A stretch of DNA of 64,000 nucleotides, taken from positions 4,588,001 to 4,652,000 of the forward strand of contig JAPEHQ010000001.1 of assembly GCA_027405735.1 (NCBI GenBank), read 5' to 3'. The notes below the pieces were generated by a model. That model ran no database searches. It worked only from the letters and a program-made list of their open reading frames with translations, and had not been told where the DNA came from. Shown piece after piece: positions 46,780 to 58,310 of this stretch. The position numbers and the translations under genes are program-made. The stretch is from Mucor racemosus. Lineage: Eukaryota; Mucoromycota; Mucoromycetes; Mucorales; Mucoraceae. Every line of letters begins with the position of its first letter. Positions within the stretch are counted from its first letter, which is position 1.

Positions 46780-47505
46780 TGCAGTAAATTACGATGTTAT
46801 TTACTAAAATAAAAAAAATATAAAAATAAAAGCAGTAGAAATACAATTATAATCAGCTAAAGTTTTTATTACAAAAGATTTCTGAAGAGTTAAAATAATT
46901 GAAAAGTATGAGGGTATTTATAGTGATTTGGAGAACTTGGATACCATCAGACTTGAATGGATGTATATTTAGTAATCTTCCAGTTTTGAGTACATTGTTA
47001 TTGATTTGATATTTTAAGGGGTAAATTGTATAGAGCATTGACCATAAGGGATTGTATGTCAAGTGTGACAATATCGACCTTTTGGGAAATGGTTGTTTTT
47101 GTTTATTTCTGTTATATCTATTTTATGTAACCTTGATTTTTAAGGGGTAGTTTTTATATGCTTGAATCTTATTTATATTGATAGTGCAACTACGATATAG
47201 ATGAGTAGTTGACTAAATTGATATCTTTGTTTATTATCATTATTGATTTGGATAGAATCCTGTTTTGATATATATGTCATTTGTGTAATTGATTGCGCCG
47301 TGATCAAGGGTGCTATCATCTACAAGACATGTATGGTTCAAAAAGGGTATTTCATATTTTTAGCATGCGTTTGTTATTGTGTTCAATTGAAGCATTTGTT
47401 TATTATCGTTGTTCACATTTCAAGTGACATCATATTTTATGAGCGACACTTGAAATTTAGGTTGTTTTATTTTATCAAGCGTTTTTAGTATGTAATTCCA
47501 CTGCA
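46780..47505 (-). mobile_element. Solo LTR family A nested in element 2
   Basis: 726 bp, nearly identical to the element 1 LTRs, flanked by ACTAC at 46775-46779 and 47506-47510. It entered between the pol stop and the polypurine tract of element 2. The small frames within it repeat those of the other LTR A copies. Confidence 0.95.
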
Positions 47506-47528
47506 ACTACAACTATTTGCTTGATGAA

Positions 47529-50500
47529 TTAAGCTTGTTGTGGAGACAACGTTTCTTGATTTGTAGCTTTAGAATTAGGCTTCTTGTTGGGATGTCGACG
47601 ATTTACAGTAGGTCCTGCGTGCTTTCGACGACGATTCAACTTGCGTTTATTAACTGTATTAGGTAGCGGCGCACCTAGTTTAGTTGGATTGATTCTTGCC
47701 CAATAATCACGAATAGGTTTCTTAGAGTCAAAGTCGGATTCGCGCTGCCATGTATCATCTGACTTCTGGTATCCTACCCAATTTGTGCGATAGAACATTT
47801 CACCAGTGTCTTTGTCGATACGATGGTTAACGATAGCCTGTACTTCATAATGACGATCTTTGAACCCGTGTGTGAGATGATTATCTGAAGAATCTATGAC
47901 TCGTATATGTTGAGTAGCTACATCTCGAGATAAAAGTTCACCTGTTAAATCTGCTAATACATAGCTGCCATGTCTAGTATAGTTTTTTATTAGGTATGGT
48001 CCTAACCAGCGAGGGCTTAGTTTGGATGTGCGAAGTGGATTTACAATCATAACTTTTGAGTTGATTGGATACTTGTCGTATACAATTTTGTGAGTGCGTT
48101 CAAAAGTAGCATGATCTTTTAATTGTGTTTCCTGGATTCGTTTGTGAATAGCAGGGATAACAATTTCCTTAACGTATTTTAATCGCTTGTCAATAATTTC
48201 AGTATTTGGATTATTAATATCAATTGCAGGAGCAGGTGAATTCGAATAATCTTTGAAAAGATTTGGTGCACGATTAAACATGACAGAAAAAGGTTGAGAT
48301 TTGTGCAGACGAGCATACTGAATGTTCATGGCATATTGAATGACATCTAGATATAGATCCCATGATTCAGGTTCTGCTGCATCGTGCGTTAATGATTTGA
48401 TGATAGCTCGTTTGCTAACACCCATAAATGATTCGACCAGGCTGTTGCCAGTAGGCGTGTATGGTAACGATGTTAGGCGATCAAGACCACTTAATTCGAG
48501 GAATTCTCGTATGAAAGTTCCAACAAATTCATTAGCATTATCACTTGTTATACGAGCAGGCCATCCAAACAAAGAACAGACAGATAGCAAGGATCTAGCT
48601 ACAGTCACTGGGCTCTTGTCAGGTAGTGCTCGCAATATAGTAAATCTGCTAAAATAATCAACAATAACTAAAATGTAATTATTGCCTGAAGTTGATGTAG
48701 TAGCGAAATCTCCTAAATCGACAGCAATGTGATCGAATACATTATCTGGTAATACACTTCGAGGTGGATGATATCCAACACTAAAAATTCCGTGTGATTG
48801 ACAAGCATGACAATCTTTTAAAACTCTAGTAATCTCATCTCGCATGTGCGTCCAATGTACAGAATAATCATTGTGTAGAATTTTCTCAATAGCATTAATA
48901 CCCACATGACCTAACAAATGCACTTTCAGAATGAGTTCGATTCTCTCAGATTCTGGAGGTGTCATATAGTCAGCATATTTCATTGCTCGTGAAATGAAAA
49001 TATTATGGTTGTGTGGTAATGTATCAGAATTTTTAATAGACGGACTATTGTTATTCGTTAATGAATTATCGTTGTGATCGTTTGATTTTGATGATGAAAT
49101 AGCATTGTAAGTTGAAGCATCAAAAACGTCAATATCGTTATTCACAGGAGTGTGATAGTTAATATCATGTTTCGTAGGGAATGATGAATACTTAAAGTTG
49201 CTTTTCTTAAAGCGTTTTTTAAACAAGGTGTTGTTTTGCTTTTTAGGTTTGAGTAAAGATGAGTCACGGTTGTTTGTTTGTGTTAAAAGATCGGTGTCGC
49301 CACGTTTGTGGTTTCGTCGTTTTTCTTTTACAAAAATACTCGTGTTGTTGTATAAATTACCCCCTCCAGTTTATTGTCATCTGGTGCATCAGTTGGAAAT
49401 AAACGACTGAGAGCATCTGGTAAAATATTACGCGATCCTGGAATATGAATGATATCATAAGTATAATGAAAGAAAATAACTTCATACCATGTTAACAACA
49501 TCATATTAGGAGTCGATTGAGTTTGCAACCAAACAAGACTACGGTGATCTGTATGTAAGATAAAAGGTATACCAAAAAGCCATTTGTGAAACTTTGTGAA
49601 CATGTAGACAATAGCTAACAGTTCGCGTTTAGTTGTGGAATAAGCCATTTCAGATTTGGATAATTTGCGACTAGCCATTGTGATATAGTGTACTGTGTTG
49701 TCTTTGATTTGATAGATAATACCACCAACAGCAGTAGCAGAAGCGTCTGTAGCAACATTTACGTTGTATCGAAAATCAATGGGGCTGAGTGCAGTTGAGG
49801 AAGCGAGAGCTTTTTGGAGATTGTAAAATGCAGTTGTATGAGTGTCATTCCAAATACTAGCAAGGCTTTTATGATTACGCAATTCATCCAAAGGAGCAGC
49901 AAGTGTACCGTAACCTGGAATAGCACTACGAAAATAGTTGGTAAATCCAAGATAACGCATGATATCTTTGCCAGTTTTGGGAAGCGGCCATGTATGAAAG
50001 TTTGTCAATTTACGGGAATCAGGTACCAGGCGATTATGGATAATGCTCCAACCAAGGACATGTACACTGCGTTGAGCAAAGACAATTTTGTCCGGGTTAA
50101 TTTGGAGATTTGCGTTAGTCAAACGTCGAATCACTTCTGCAAGTAATTGCGTATGTTCTTCAAGTGAATCGTTAAAACTTAGCACACCAATATCGTCGAC
50201 ATAGAGACAAACATGTTCTCGCATGTCGGAGAATAAATTTGAAAGACAGCGTGACGTTAAATTGCCAATAAAGGAAATCCCGAAACAAACTTTGCGTCAC
50301 ATATATTGCTGATTGGTAAATGGACACGAGAAACTCAACTTAAATCGAAAGCGTCTGTCCACTAAAAAACTAGTGAAAAAACTCTTTACGTCGATGGAAC
50401 TTATTATCTTTGCAGCACTGAAGCGTTGATGAATGTTATCGATGCGTGGCATTTGATATTTATCCGTACTGACGAGGATTTGGTTGAATAAACGAACATC

Positions 50501-53128
50501 AGCGACAATTCGAGGTTTATCGAAAGAATATACACCAGCAGAATTCTTTTTAGCAACGACTAAAAGAGGGTGATTCCATCCAGTATGACTAGGACTTCGT
50601 TCAATCACACCATCCTTCTGCCATTGATCAAGTTGTGCTAGTACTGCTTCTTTGTAGACGATTGGTACCGGATATGGAGCACGATAAGCAATTTTGTTAG
50701 GTATCGTTTCCAATTGGACAATAGCGCCTGGAAGGTTACAGTAAGTAGAAGCAAGATCAATGTTAGCATTTTCTTTCAATAAAGGTTCAATTTGTGCGTA
50801 AGCGAGATTTCGTTCAGTTGGGGATCCATAAGGATCGTTGTTGGGTTCAACATCGGGATCAATGGGTGAAGGAAGTTCAGGACCAGTGTATTCAAACCAT
50901 GATGATGTGAGACCTGTAATGCCAATATTCAATTGAGACATGATGTCTAGTCCAAGAAGTATTGGGCAATCGTTTGAGTCAGTGTAAAAGTTAAATATTT
51001 CAAATTTATGTTTAAAATTTCGTTTATTATAAAAGATATTTAAATAACATGAGCCTATTCTAGGTTTAGTTGTCGAAGTGTGTCCTAATTGAATATGCCC
51101 ATCAGTGGATAGATCGATATGGATACCCAAAGATTTAGCAAATTGAGGAGCGCAAATAGAGAATGTACAACCAGTATCTAGTACACCATACACTTTGTAG
51201 GATTCTACGATTAAAGGTACGAGGAGTGAGTTAGATTTGTTAATAGGTAAATTTGAGAATTCGTTTAACTTACATTTGTGTGCTTCGGTTGCAACAACGA
51301 CATCGACATCCATAGCATCGTCAGAAGCAGATGTAGATTGGGTTGTAGTAGCAGACGCAGAGTTAGCAGCAGTAGTAGTAGTAGTGTCACTAGTTGCACT
51401 AGGGGCAACTGTATTAGTAACAGCAGATGAAGGAGTACCAGGAGTACTAGGAGCAGCATCAGTACCAGAGGTACCTTTGGCACCATCTAAAGCTTTCGAT
51501 GACAATGTAGCAATGTAAGCAGCGTAGGCGTTACAGTCGCTAGTGTTGTGTGATTTACGCTTGTGGTAAACGCAAAACTTTGAACTCTTGGTACCAGTAA
51601 CTTTGGCAGGAGACGAGGCACTAGTAGCAGCAGAAGCAGGTGTAACAGTGGATGTTTTATCCTGTTTAACTGTGGCAGGTTCAGAATCACTGATACGCAT
51701 CATTCCGAAACGACGTTCAGGAGTCTTGGGAGATTCACCAGTACGAGTTGCAGTGTTACATACGTGACCATAAACGTAATTGGGAGCACCACAATCACGA
51801 CAAGATGGTCTAGTTGTCTTGAACGGGCGACCAGTAGTTTGAGGTGAGGAAGATGGAGTACTAGTGGAAGCAGCAGGCACTTGTTCAGCGAGCTTAGCTG
51901 CGTAAGCTTGACACTCAGAGGTATTATGGCCTTTGCTTTTGTGATAATCACAAAATCTACCAGAGATACCAGCACTTTTCTTCATGTTAGGCTTGCTGAT
52001 CTTGGATGCAGCGGCACCTTGAATTGGGATAGACACATGAGAGTTGTCAGCAGCAGAAGTAGAGGCCCATTTGGAAGCTTTGGTACCTTTTTCGTGCTTG
52101 ACTACTTCTTTACGACTCATAGCAGCAGGCGATTCAGAAGGAGTCATAGACGCCAACAAATCTCTTGCAGTGCGAATAATGAAATCGACACTGACATCAC
52201 CATGGGCTTCTTTGCTTTGGCGAACGATGTTAACTTGACTGCGCAGAGGTTGAGGTAAAGCCAACATAAATCGAGACACCAGCAAAAAAGGAGGAGGCAC
52301 TTGATCAAAAGCACGACGACGAAGATCATTGAACCTGTCAACAAATGAATCGAGAGTTTCCTCAGGATTCAACGAGATGTCGACAAGATCTGACGTACAC
52401 TTTTGACGATCGTCAAGAACACTTAAGCCATATCTAGCCTTGAATGAAGCCTTGAATTCGGCCCACGTAGGTTGTTTAGAGTTGGCTACGAATGATTGGT
52501 ACCATGTTCTTTGAGTAGGACTCAACATAGGAGGAACAAGGCGGCCAAATTCGGCATCAAAGTCAAGATTATAAGCGAACATTACATCTTGGAACTTTGT
52601 CAAGCAAGCGTCGACGTCGACAAAGATAGTGTTTCTTTCATCGAATACAGAGCCTTCCCATTGGAAATGAGGCAAGTTGTTAGGACAAACAACTTTTGAT
52701 GCAGGAACAGATCTGGGACTCGTAAATTGTACGTTACTGGTGGCATTGGATGCACGCAGATGATTGAGTAAATCAATACTAGTACGAATCGTAGTCGAAA
52801 GATCTTGAAGTTCACGAACAGCAATCTGACGAGCTTCACCATGAAGGGATGATACCTTAGCGGAGGCAAGGGTAGCATCAATGGTTAATTGATTGATAGT
52901 TCGATGAAGTTGCAGTAATTGACCAGGGTTGGAAATACTGGCAACTGAAGACATCGTATCAGAATCAACGTCCATGTCAGATGCACCAATGTCTGATTGG
53001 GAATTGACCCCAGTAGCACAGGTATCACTTTCAGTAGCAGGAGGAGCAAAGGAATTGAGAGAATCATTTGGGATAGCAACCAAAGGAGATTCGGAGAGAG
53101 CAGGAGTAGATTGTTGTTGATGGACCAT
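47529..53128 (-). pseudogene. Gag-Pol of element 2, broken by one stop and one frameshift
   Basis: First part (53128-50297, 943 codons): Gag, with CDYHKSKGHNTSEC and CVYHKRKSHNTSDC Cys/His clusters plus a CRDC...C cluster, retropepsin DTGC (D at about 651), and the first half of reverse transcriptase. A TGA at 50299-50297 interrupts reverse transcriptase; the same frame continues with YVDD at 50203-50192 and RNase H (ATDASA...TDHRSLVWL...DALSR) to a stop at 49328. The integrase part (from about 49380, main frame to 47529) is in another frame (-1): HHCC zinc site, catalytic core (VDLGDF, DNANEF, NSLVES) and a C-terminal chromodomain-like segment (YEVQAIVNHR...RTNWVGYQKSDDTW). Either two mutations or recoding sites; the LTRs being alike makes old decay unlikely. 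Confidence 0.9.
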
Positions 53129-53175
53129 ATTGATAAACGATAGCGAGGACAGGAATTAAATTTGATTAAAAAAAA

Positions 53176-53704
53176 TGTCGTATATTTTCAGGATTGATAA
53201 ATATTACTTAAAAAAGAATACAATTATAAAAGAATGAGTAATTAATCAGTTCTTCAACTGTATAATAAAAACAAGATATCGTTTATTTAGATGTAAAAGT
53301 ATGGCCTTTTATATTGATTAGACATTGAGATCCTGAGATGTAATTTAAGGCACTATTGAACTATTGGATCTGTTTGATAGTAATCTATGGATTGAAATGG
53401 ATCAATCATAATTTAACCGTTCTTGCAGAGCTTGTGAGTTGTGTTGTTTCAATGCTGCGCTAAATATGCTTGGATGTTGATTTGATAACTACTTGATTGG
53501 TTAACTGCTGGGATGAAATAATGTGGTGTCATAATTGAGGTCCAAGCGTTCTTGGTAATTACTGGATTAAACTTGGTACGCTAGGAGTTTCTTATATCCG
53601 ATATCAAGACTTGCACTTCAATACATGTCGTAGTCAATAGATTGTAAGATGTATTGATACTGTAGAAGGTGATAATGTATGATACTAGTAGGTGGAATAC
53701 AACA
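53176..53704 (-). repeat. 5' LTR of element 2 (LTR family D)
   Basis: 529 bp, directly followed on the minus strand by a T-rich/A-rich leader of about 47 bp and the gag ATG. No TGG-type primer-binding site adjoins it. Confidence 0.94.
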
Positions 53705-53889
53705 ACGCCATATTCCGTTGTAAGGTAATATGTGCGTATTACCTGCGTATTACCTGCATATTCAATAAGAATTAGCCGCAGTGCTGTGGACGCAACCTTA
53801 TTTTGTTTTTCACATACAGTATACTGTATATATATTTGTACTAGTGATCATTTTTGGCAGAAAAGTTTTTTCAAAAACAGTACCCATCC

Positions 53890-54938
53890 ATTCAACATTG
53901 TCCCGGCTACAAATTTTATTAAATAAAGCAAGGATGGTTACTATAGTGATTGTTTCATAAATTTGAATGATGCAGAAATGGCCAGCTTAAAATTGAAAAA
54001 CCGCATTTGAAATGAAAATAAGTCGAGAAAATACTAAGGTATTGCAATGATGGTTATTAAGTAAAGTCTACTTTATTTTTCATTCTCTACCAGGATATCT
54101 AGGATTTGGATGGTTGTAAAGACTTTTTTATTTTTTTATAAATTTTGTGAGAGCACTTTTTCTGTTATAGAGATCCATAAAGGAATGACAGGTATGCAAA
54201 ACTAAAACCATAGGATAGTACCCATTAGCATCTATCTAACGAATTTTACCTCGTCAAAAAATATTGATTTTTCATCGAGAAAATTGAGATTGAATGATTG
54301 ATTTTTGATGATACTACAAAAAAGGATCTATTTTGGACGAGGATATACAAGGGTAAATTTTCGCCGACCAAAAAAAAATGATAAAAAAAAATTAATATCC
54401 CCACAAAAAATAGGGCTACAGCTACGTATAAATACTCATTTTGTAGATAATTTTGTTGCGCATAATGTGAAAATGAAATATTTTAAGGTTGCATTTGAAT
54501 GAAGAGTACTTTTTGATCAAAAACCGTTAAAATTTGACATTAAATTTACTAGAAATTTTATGAGAAAAACATTTTCAAAACCTACACAGATCGATTCAGA
54601 ATTAAAAACTGAACCCAAGATATTTAATACGCTAGTTCAACTTACTATGTATTTTGGTGAGCAATTAAACACACAAGGATTTTTTTGGATTTTTTTGGAT
54701 TTTTTTTCCATTTGAACACTTTTTTTGAATTGAAGCTCAGTCACATGTGCATATCTGATTATACAATTTTATATAGTGATATTCAAAATCGGAGCGTGCC
54801 TTCATTTCAATAGATATTCAAGAAATAAAAAGTGTAGGGCTATACTTGAGATGCTACAGAATATTGACCAAAAAGTTATTTCTATTCATTTTCATTTTTC
54901 AGCGAATATAAAGGCTTCGAAAGTGAAACACTTGCTTT
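53890..54938 (+). repeat. Repeat G, copy 2
   Basis: Nearly identical to 42655-43692 with one extra 'ggattttttt' unit near 54690. Begins 186 bp beyond element 2. Confidence 0.85.
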
Positions 54939-54939
54939 T

Positions 54940-55500
54940 ACCCCGCTTGACAACTTCACTCAAGATATCAAATATTTCGAGTTGTTAATAAGCTTGAGTT
55001 TATTTTTTTGTTGGCTTAAACAATGAAAATCGAAATATTATGGGAACCTGCTAATTCTTTATTTATCTGTTTTCGATTACTCTATTTGTATGATATTTCA
55101 ATTTGTTGATTTCTGCTTTTTCATTCCAAAAGCAAAAATAATACATATATATATATAGCGAGGCAACAAAAAATAGTTGGGCACGACTCCAAGCATGCCA
55201 TGGGAATGGTTCTAGACCCAATTTAATACATAGATACGTATGTAATTTTGGCTGAATGTCAAATCTTGATAAATTGATTATGTAAACGTTGTTATATAGC
55301 ATAAATACTCATAAGCTGTAAAAATGACTTAAATATCAACAAATTGATGCCGTATTTTCTCAAAAAGACAGTAGGGAATAAAGCGACGATGCAAAAAAAT
55401 ACTGACCTCAAATACAAACATCCGCAAATATTTCTTTAGATACTAGATTTAAGAAATAATTTAGCAGTAGTAGTACTAAACAGCCATAAACTATGAATTC
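54940..55500. other. Non-coding interval before the ankyrin-DIL gene
   Basis: AT-rich; the short frame 55063-55302 (minus) has no known domain. Probably holds the 3' end signals of the DIL gene. Confidence 0.5.
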
Positions 55501-55527
55501 TTTTTTTTATTAATGTAGTATTTGATG

Positions 55528-58079
55528 TTATAATGTTACAGGTTGTTGTTGTTGTTCAGATTGTTGTTGCTTATCCAATTTTTCCATCCATTCTTCTGGT
55601 ATAATTGGTATCATAGAGTGTATATTGTTATTTTCTTGATTCGTTGATGATGATTTAGAATCCCATTGAGAGGAAGTCATATGAGCAGTGGTAGGAACTG
55701 AAAATGGTAGCATGAATTTGGCGTCCTTTGTTTCCTGTACATCCACTTCTTGTTCATCATCATTTTCATAGATTGAAACTGGCTCATTTGTAATAATATT
55801 TGCTGGTAATTCTTCAGATATAGGCGTAGAAGGACCGCTTTTACTTAAGCCAAGATATTGAGACATACTTTGACGCCTTGACATCTTTTGGCTTTGAGTA
55901 CGAGACAATGGAAGAGCTCTTGTTTTATCCATAGACTGTTTTCTTTGTTTATGTCTTACGGTATCTTCAGCACATTGCATAGCATATTTTTCAATTTCTT
56001 CAGGAATGCGTTGTTCATTCACCTCGTACCGATATGAGATCACGCATCTTTTTACTTGAGGTGCATTCAGTGCATCAAATTTTTTACTTGTATTAATGAA
56101 ATCAACAATATCTTCTAGTTGTGTTAGACACTGCAGGAGTTGAAGCAGTTGAATAGTAGGGTTAAGGTAACTAAGCAGATGATTGGGGAGTCGATTGACA
56201 GATATCCAGTCTTCTAAATGTGAAAAATTCATACGAACTTGCATTGCTTTTGAACGACATAATAATTTCTTGTTTGTAAGTATACGATTGAATAATTCAC
56301 ATGACATGTAATGAAAAAATTGAGCCATTGCTTGAATTATAATGATAGGATGAACATCGTAAGATTGTAGCACAAATAAAGTTGACGATAATAAACTTGT
56401 AATTGATTGAGGTGTTACTGTTGAAACCGCAACACCACCATCAGCAGCTATAATAACTGAACGTCTTGCACTTTTACGAAAGAAACGATGCCAATCATCT
56501 GTGAAATCTACTTGATCCATACCAGGGATTTCTTCATGATCCAACATTGCAGGACATAATACTTTGGACAATCTCTTTGTTGTATCTTGAATGATTGAAT
56601 TGTAAGTTTCAGAAATCAATTCAGATAAGCGTAATTGTTGCTCAGCAGTAGCTACTACTAATCCAATATCTTTTTTAAGATAAAATAATAATTGCGTTAA
56701 ATTAGTGATCCAAAAGGCCAAAACGTGAATATTTCGAGCATTTGTCTAATATCCAGTTAATGTCATACAAATAGATTATATTATACAACTTAGTATTACC
56801 TTGATTGTTTTTCCAATTCTGTTTAATGCACCTTCTAATACTTGTTCTAATAGTTCAGAACTCGAGAAATAATGAGCAAATCTTGCACTAAGAAAGATTA
56901 TATTTGTTGGAACGCATATATCTTGTTGATTTGCTAATGGAAGCTGAATATTTGTGATAATTGTATCCAATATGTAATCTAAATCATCCGAATTAAACAC
57001 AAACATTTGATCAGGAGAGCATTTGTCCCAATGAAATTGATTTTCGTCAAACTGTTCATTATCATTTTCCTCGTCTTCTTCTTCTTCTTCTGCATGATTG
57101 TGTTCAATAGAATCTGTATCATTAAAATCAAGTTGCATGGTAGATTCAAACAGTTTTTGTCTTAATTCTGCTTCCTCAGACATAAAATTATTGAATCCTT
57201 CAACGGTTGATTGATAATAAAAATCATTTTCAGTACTAGATGTCGAAGAAGAAACACTGCTTGTTGTTTTATAGAATAAACTTGAAGTTGAAGATACACT
57301 ATCACGAGGATTTGTTGCTAAAATTTCAATGATTTTCTGGTTATCTGTGTTGATAAAATCAAATACTGTTCTTCCTTTGGATGATTTTGTTTGAGATGAA
57401 GCTCCATTTTCAAGTAAAATCTTGACTAAAGCTTCATGACTATTATTCGTAGCCCACATCAAAGCTGACCAACCAACTAGATTGAGTAATTAATATTTGT
57501 GGAACATGGATTCAATTATAGTAACAAAAGGAGGGGGGGGGGGGGAAGAGAGAGAGGCGGGGTTTTTGTATACTTACAACTATCTTGAGCATCAATTTGT
57601 GCTCCTGCTTCTATCAAGATTTTTGCTATTTCAGTTTTACCAAAGCAAGCAGCATAGATTAATGGCGGTGTCCCGTCGTTATCTCTAGCGTTTATATCGA
57701 TATATTGCTTTATATTTTCATCCGACAACATTTCTTTCACTTTGATTACATCGCCGTTAGAAGCAGCACGATTGAACAATGAAGTCCATTTCTTATTTTC
57801 TTGATCGCCTTGCTCTTCTTCTTCTTCCTCTTCTTCATAATCTTCATCCAGGGAATGAGAAGAAGATGCCGATGTAGTTGAGCTTAGCATCTCTGATATC
57901 TGTCGATTACTTTCTGCCATACGTTGAGACATTTCATCAAAAGACATGCTTTCGTATTTCTTTTTTAGCATATCATGATCATCTTCATATTCTTCTTTTA
58001 TTTGCGACAATTCTGTTGGATTTGTCTGAATAAAAGTTTGATTTTCGTTGGTGTTGTTGTTGCTTAATAAAGTGGTCAT
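55528..58079 (-). CDS. Ankyrin-repeat and DIL (dilute) domain protein
   Basis: Three exons: 58079-57578, 57476-56800, 56745-55528; 798 aa. N-terminus is acidic with a poly-Glu run; ankyrin repeats span about 98-230 (WTSLFNRAASNGDVIKVKEML, DGTPPLIYAACFGKTEIAKIL, and FGWSALMWATNNSHEALVKIL across intron 1). A Ser-rich and acidic spacer leads to a DIL domain (about 355-630: FWITNLTQLLFYLKKD..., FFHYMSCELFNRILTNKKLLCRSKAMQ), the globular tail fold of class V myosins. The C-terminus is low-complexity. No motor domain exists, so this is the fungal ankyrin-DIL class, thought to act in polarised membrane traffic. Intron 1 contains a G13 run (about 57533-57545). It is divergent from the FYVE gene with 231 bp between starts. 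Confidence 0.88.
57533..57545. repeat. G13 homopolymer tract in intron 1 of the DIL gene
   Basis: A run of about 13 G flanked by aaaggag and aagagag on the plus strand (C-run in the transcript). Second of two such tracts in the window. Confidence 0.8.
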
Positions 58080-58310
58080 ATTGTTAATATAAAAATATAA
58101 TAAGAGAAAGAGAAAGAAATTTGTATTTTGAAATTTCTAATTTAGATTATAAGAGAAAAAGGTTAAAGCGGAACAAGTTGTCCGTATACATAAACAGTTA
58201 TCTCAATTGGGCATCTCCGAGTTTATAACTGTTACCATACATAACACGAGGATTCTCCCTCTTTTTTATATTTTTTTATTTTTTTCTCTTTCTTCATATA
58301 CATAGTATAA
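58080..58310. promoter_or_regulatory. Shared divergent promoter of the ankyrin-DIL and ankyrin-FYVE genes
   Basis: 231 bp between two opposite ATGs, with pyrimidine-rich stretches before each start (ctctttcttc toward the plus gene, and its mirror on the minus side). It must hold both promoters unless upstream exons exist. No factor site is claimed. Confidence 0.6.

Larger units (their letters stand above)
45699..53704 (-). mobile_element. Ty3/Gypsy LTR retrotransposon, element 2, with two nested solo LTRs
   Basis: 8006 bp, about 7050 bp without the nested insertions. LTRs (family D) are 529 bp each. Target duplication ACGCC at 45694-45698 and 53705-53709. The polypurine tract (ggggggagcaa on the minus strand) abuts the 3' LTR. 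A solo LTR A lies just past the pol stop and a solo LTR E lies inside the 3' LTR. The gag-pol frame is broken twice. Confidence 0.95.

Noticed and set aside
51237..53120. Many frames antisense to or shifted from gag of element 2
   Set aside because: Shadows of a strongly coding, Ala/Thr/Ser-rich gag region.
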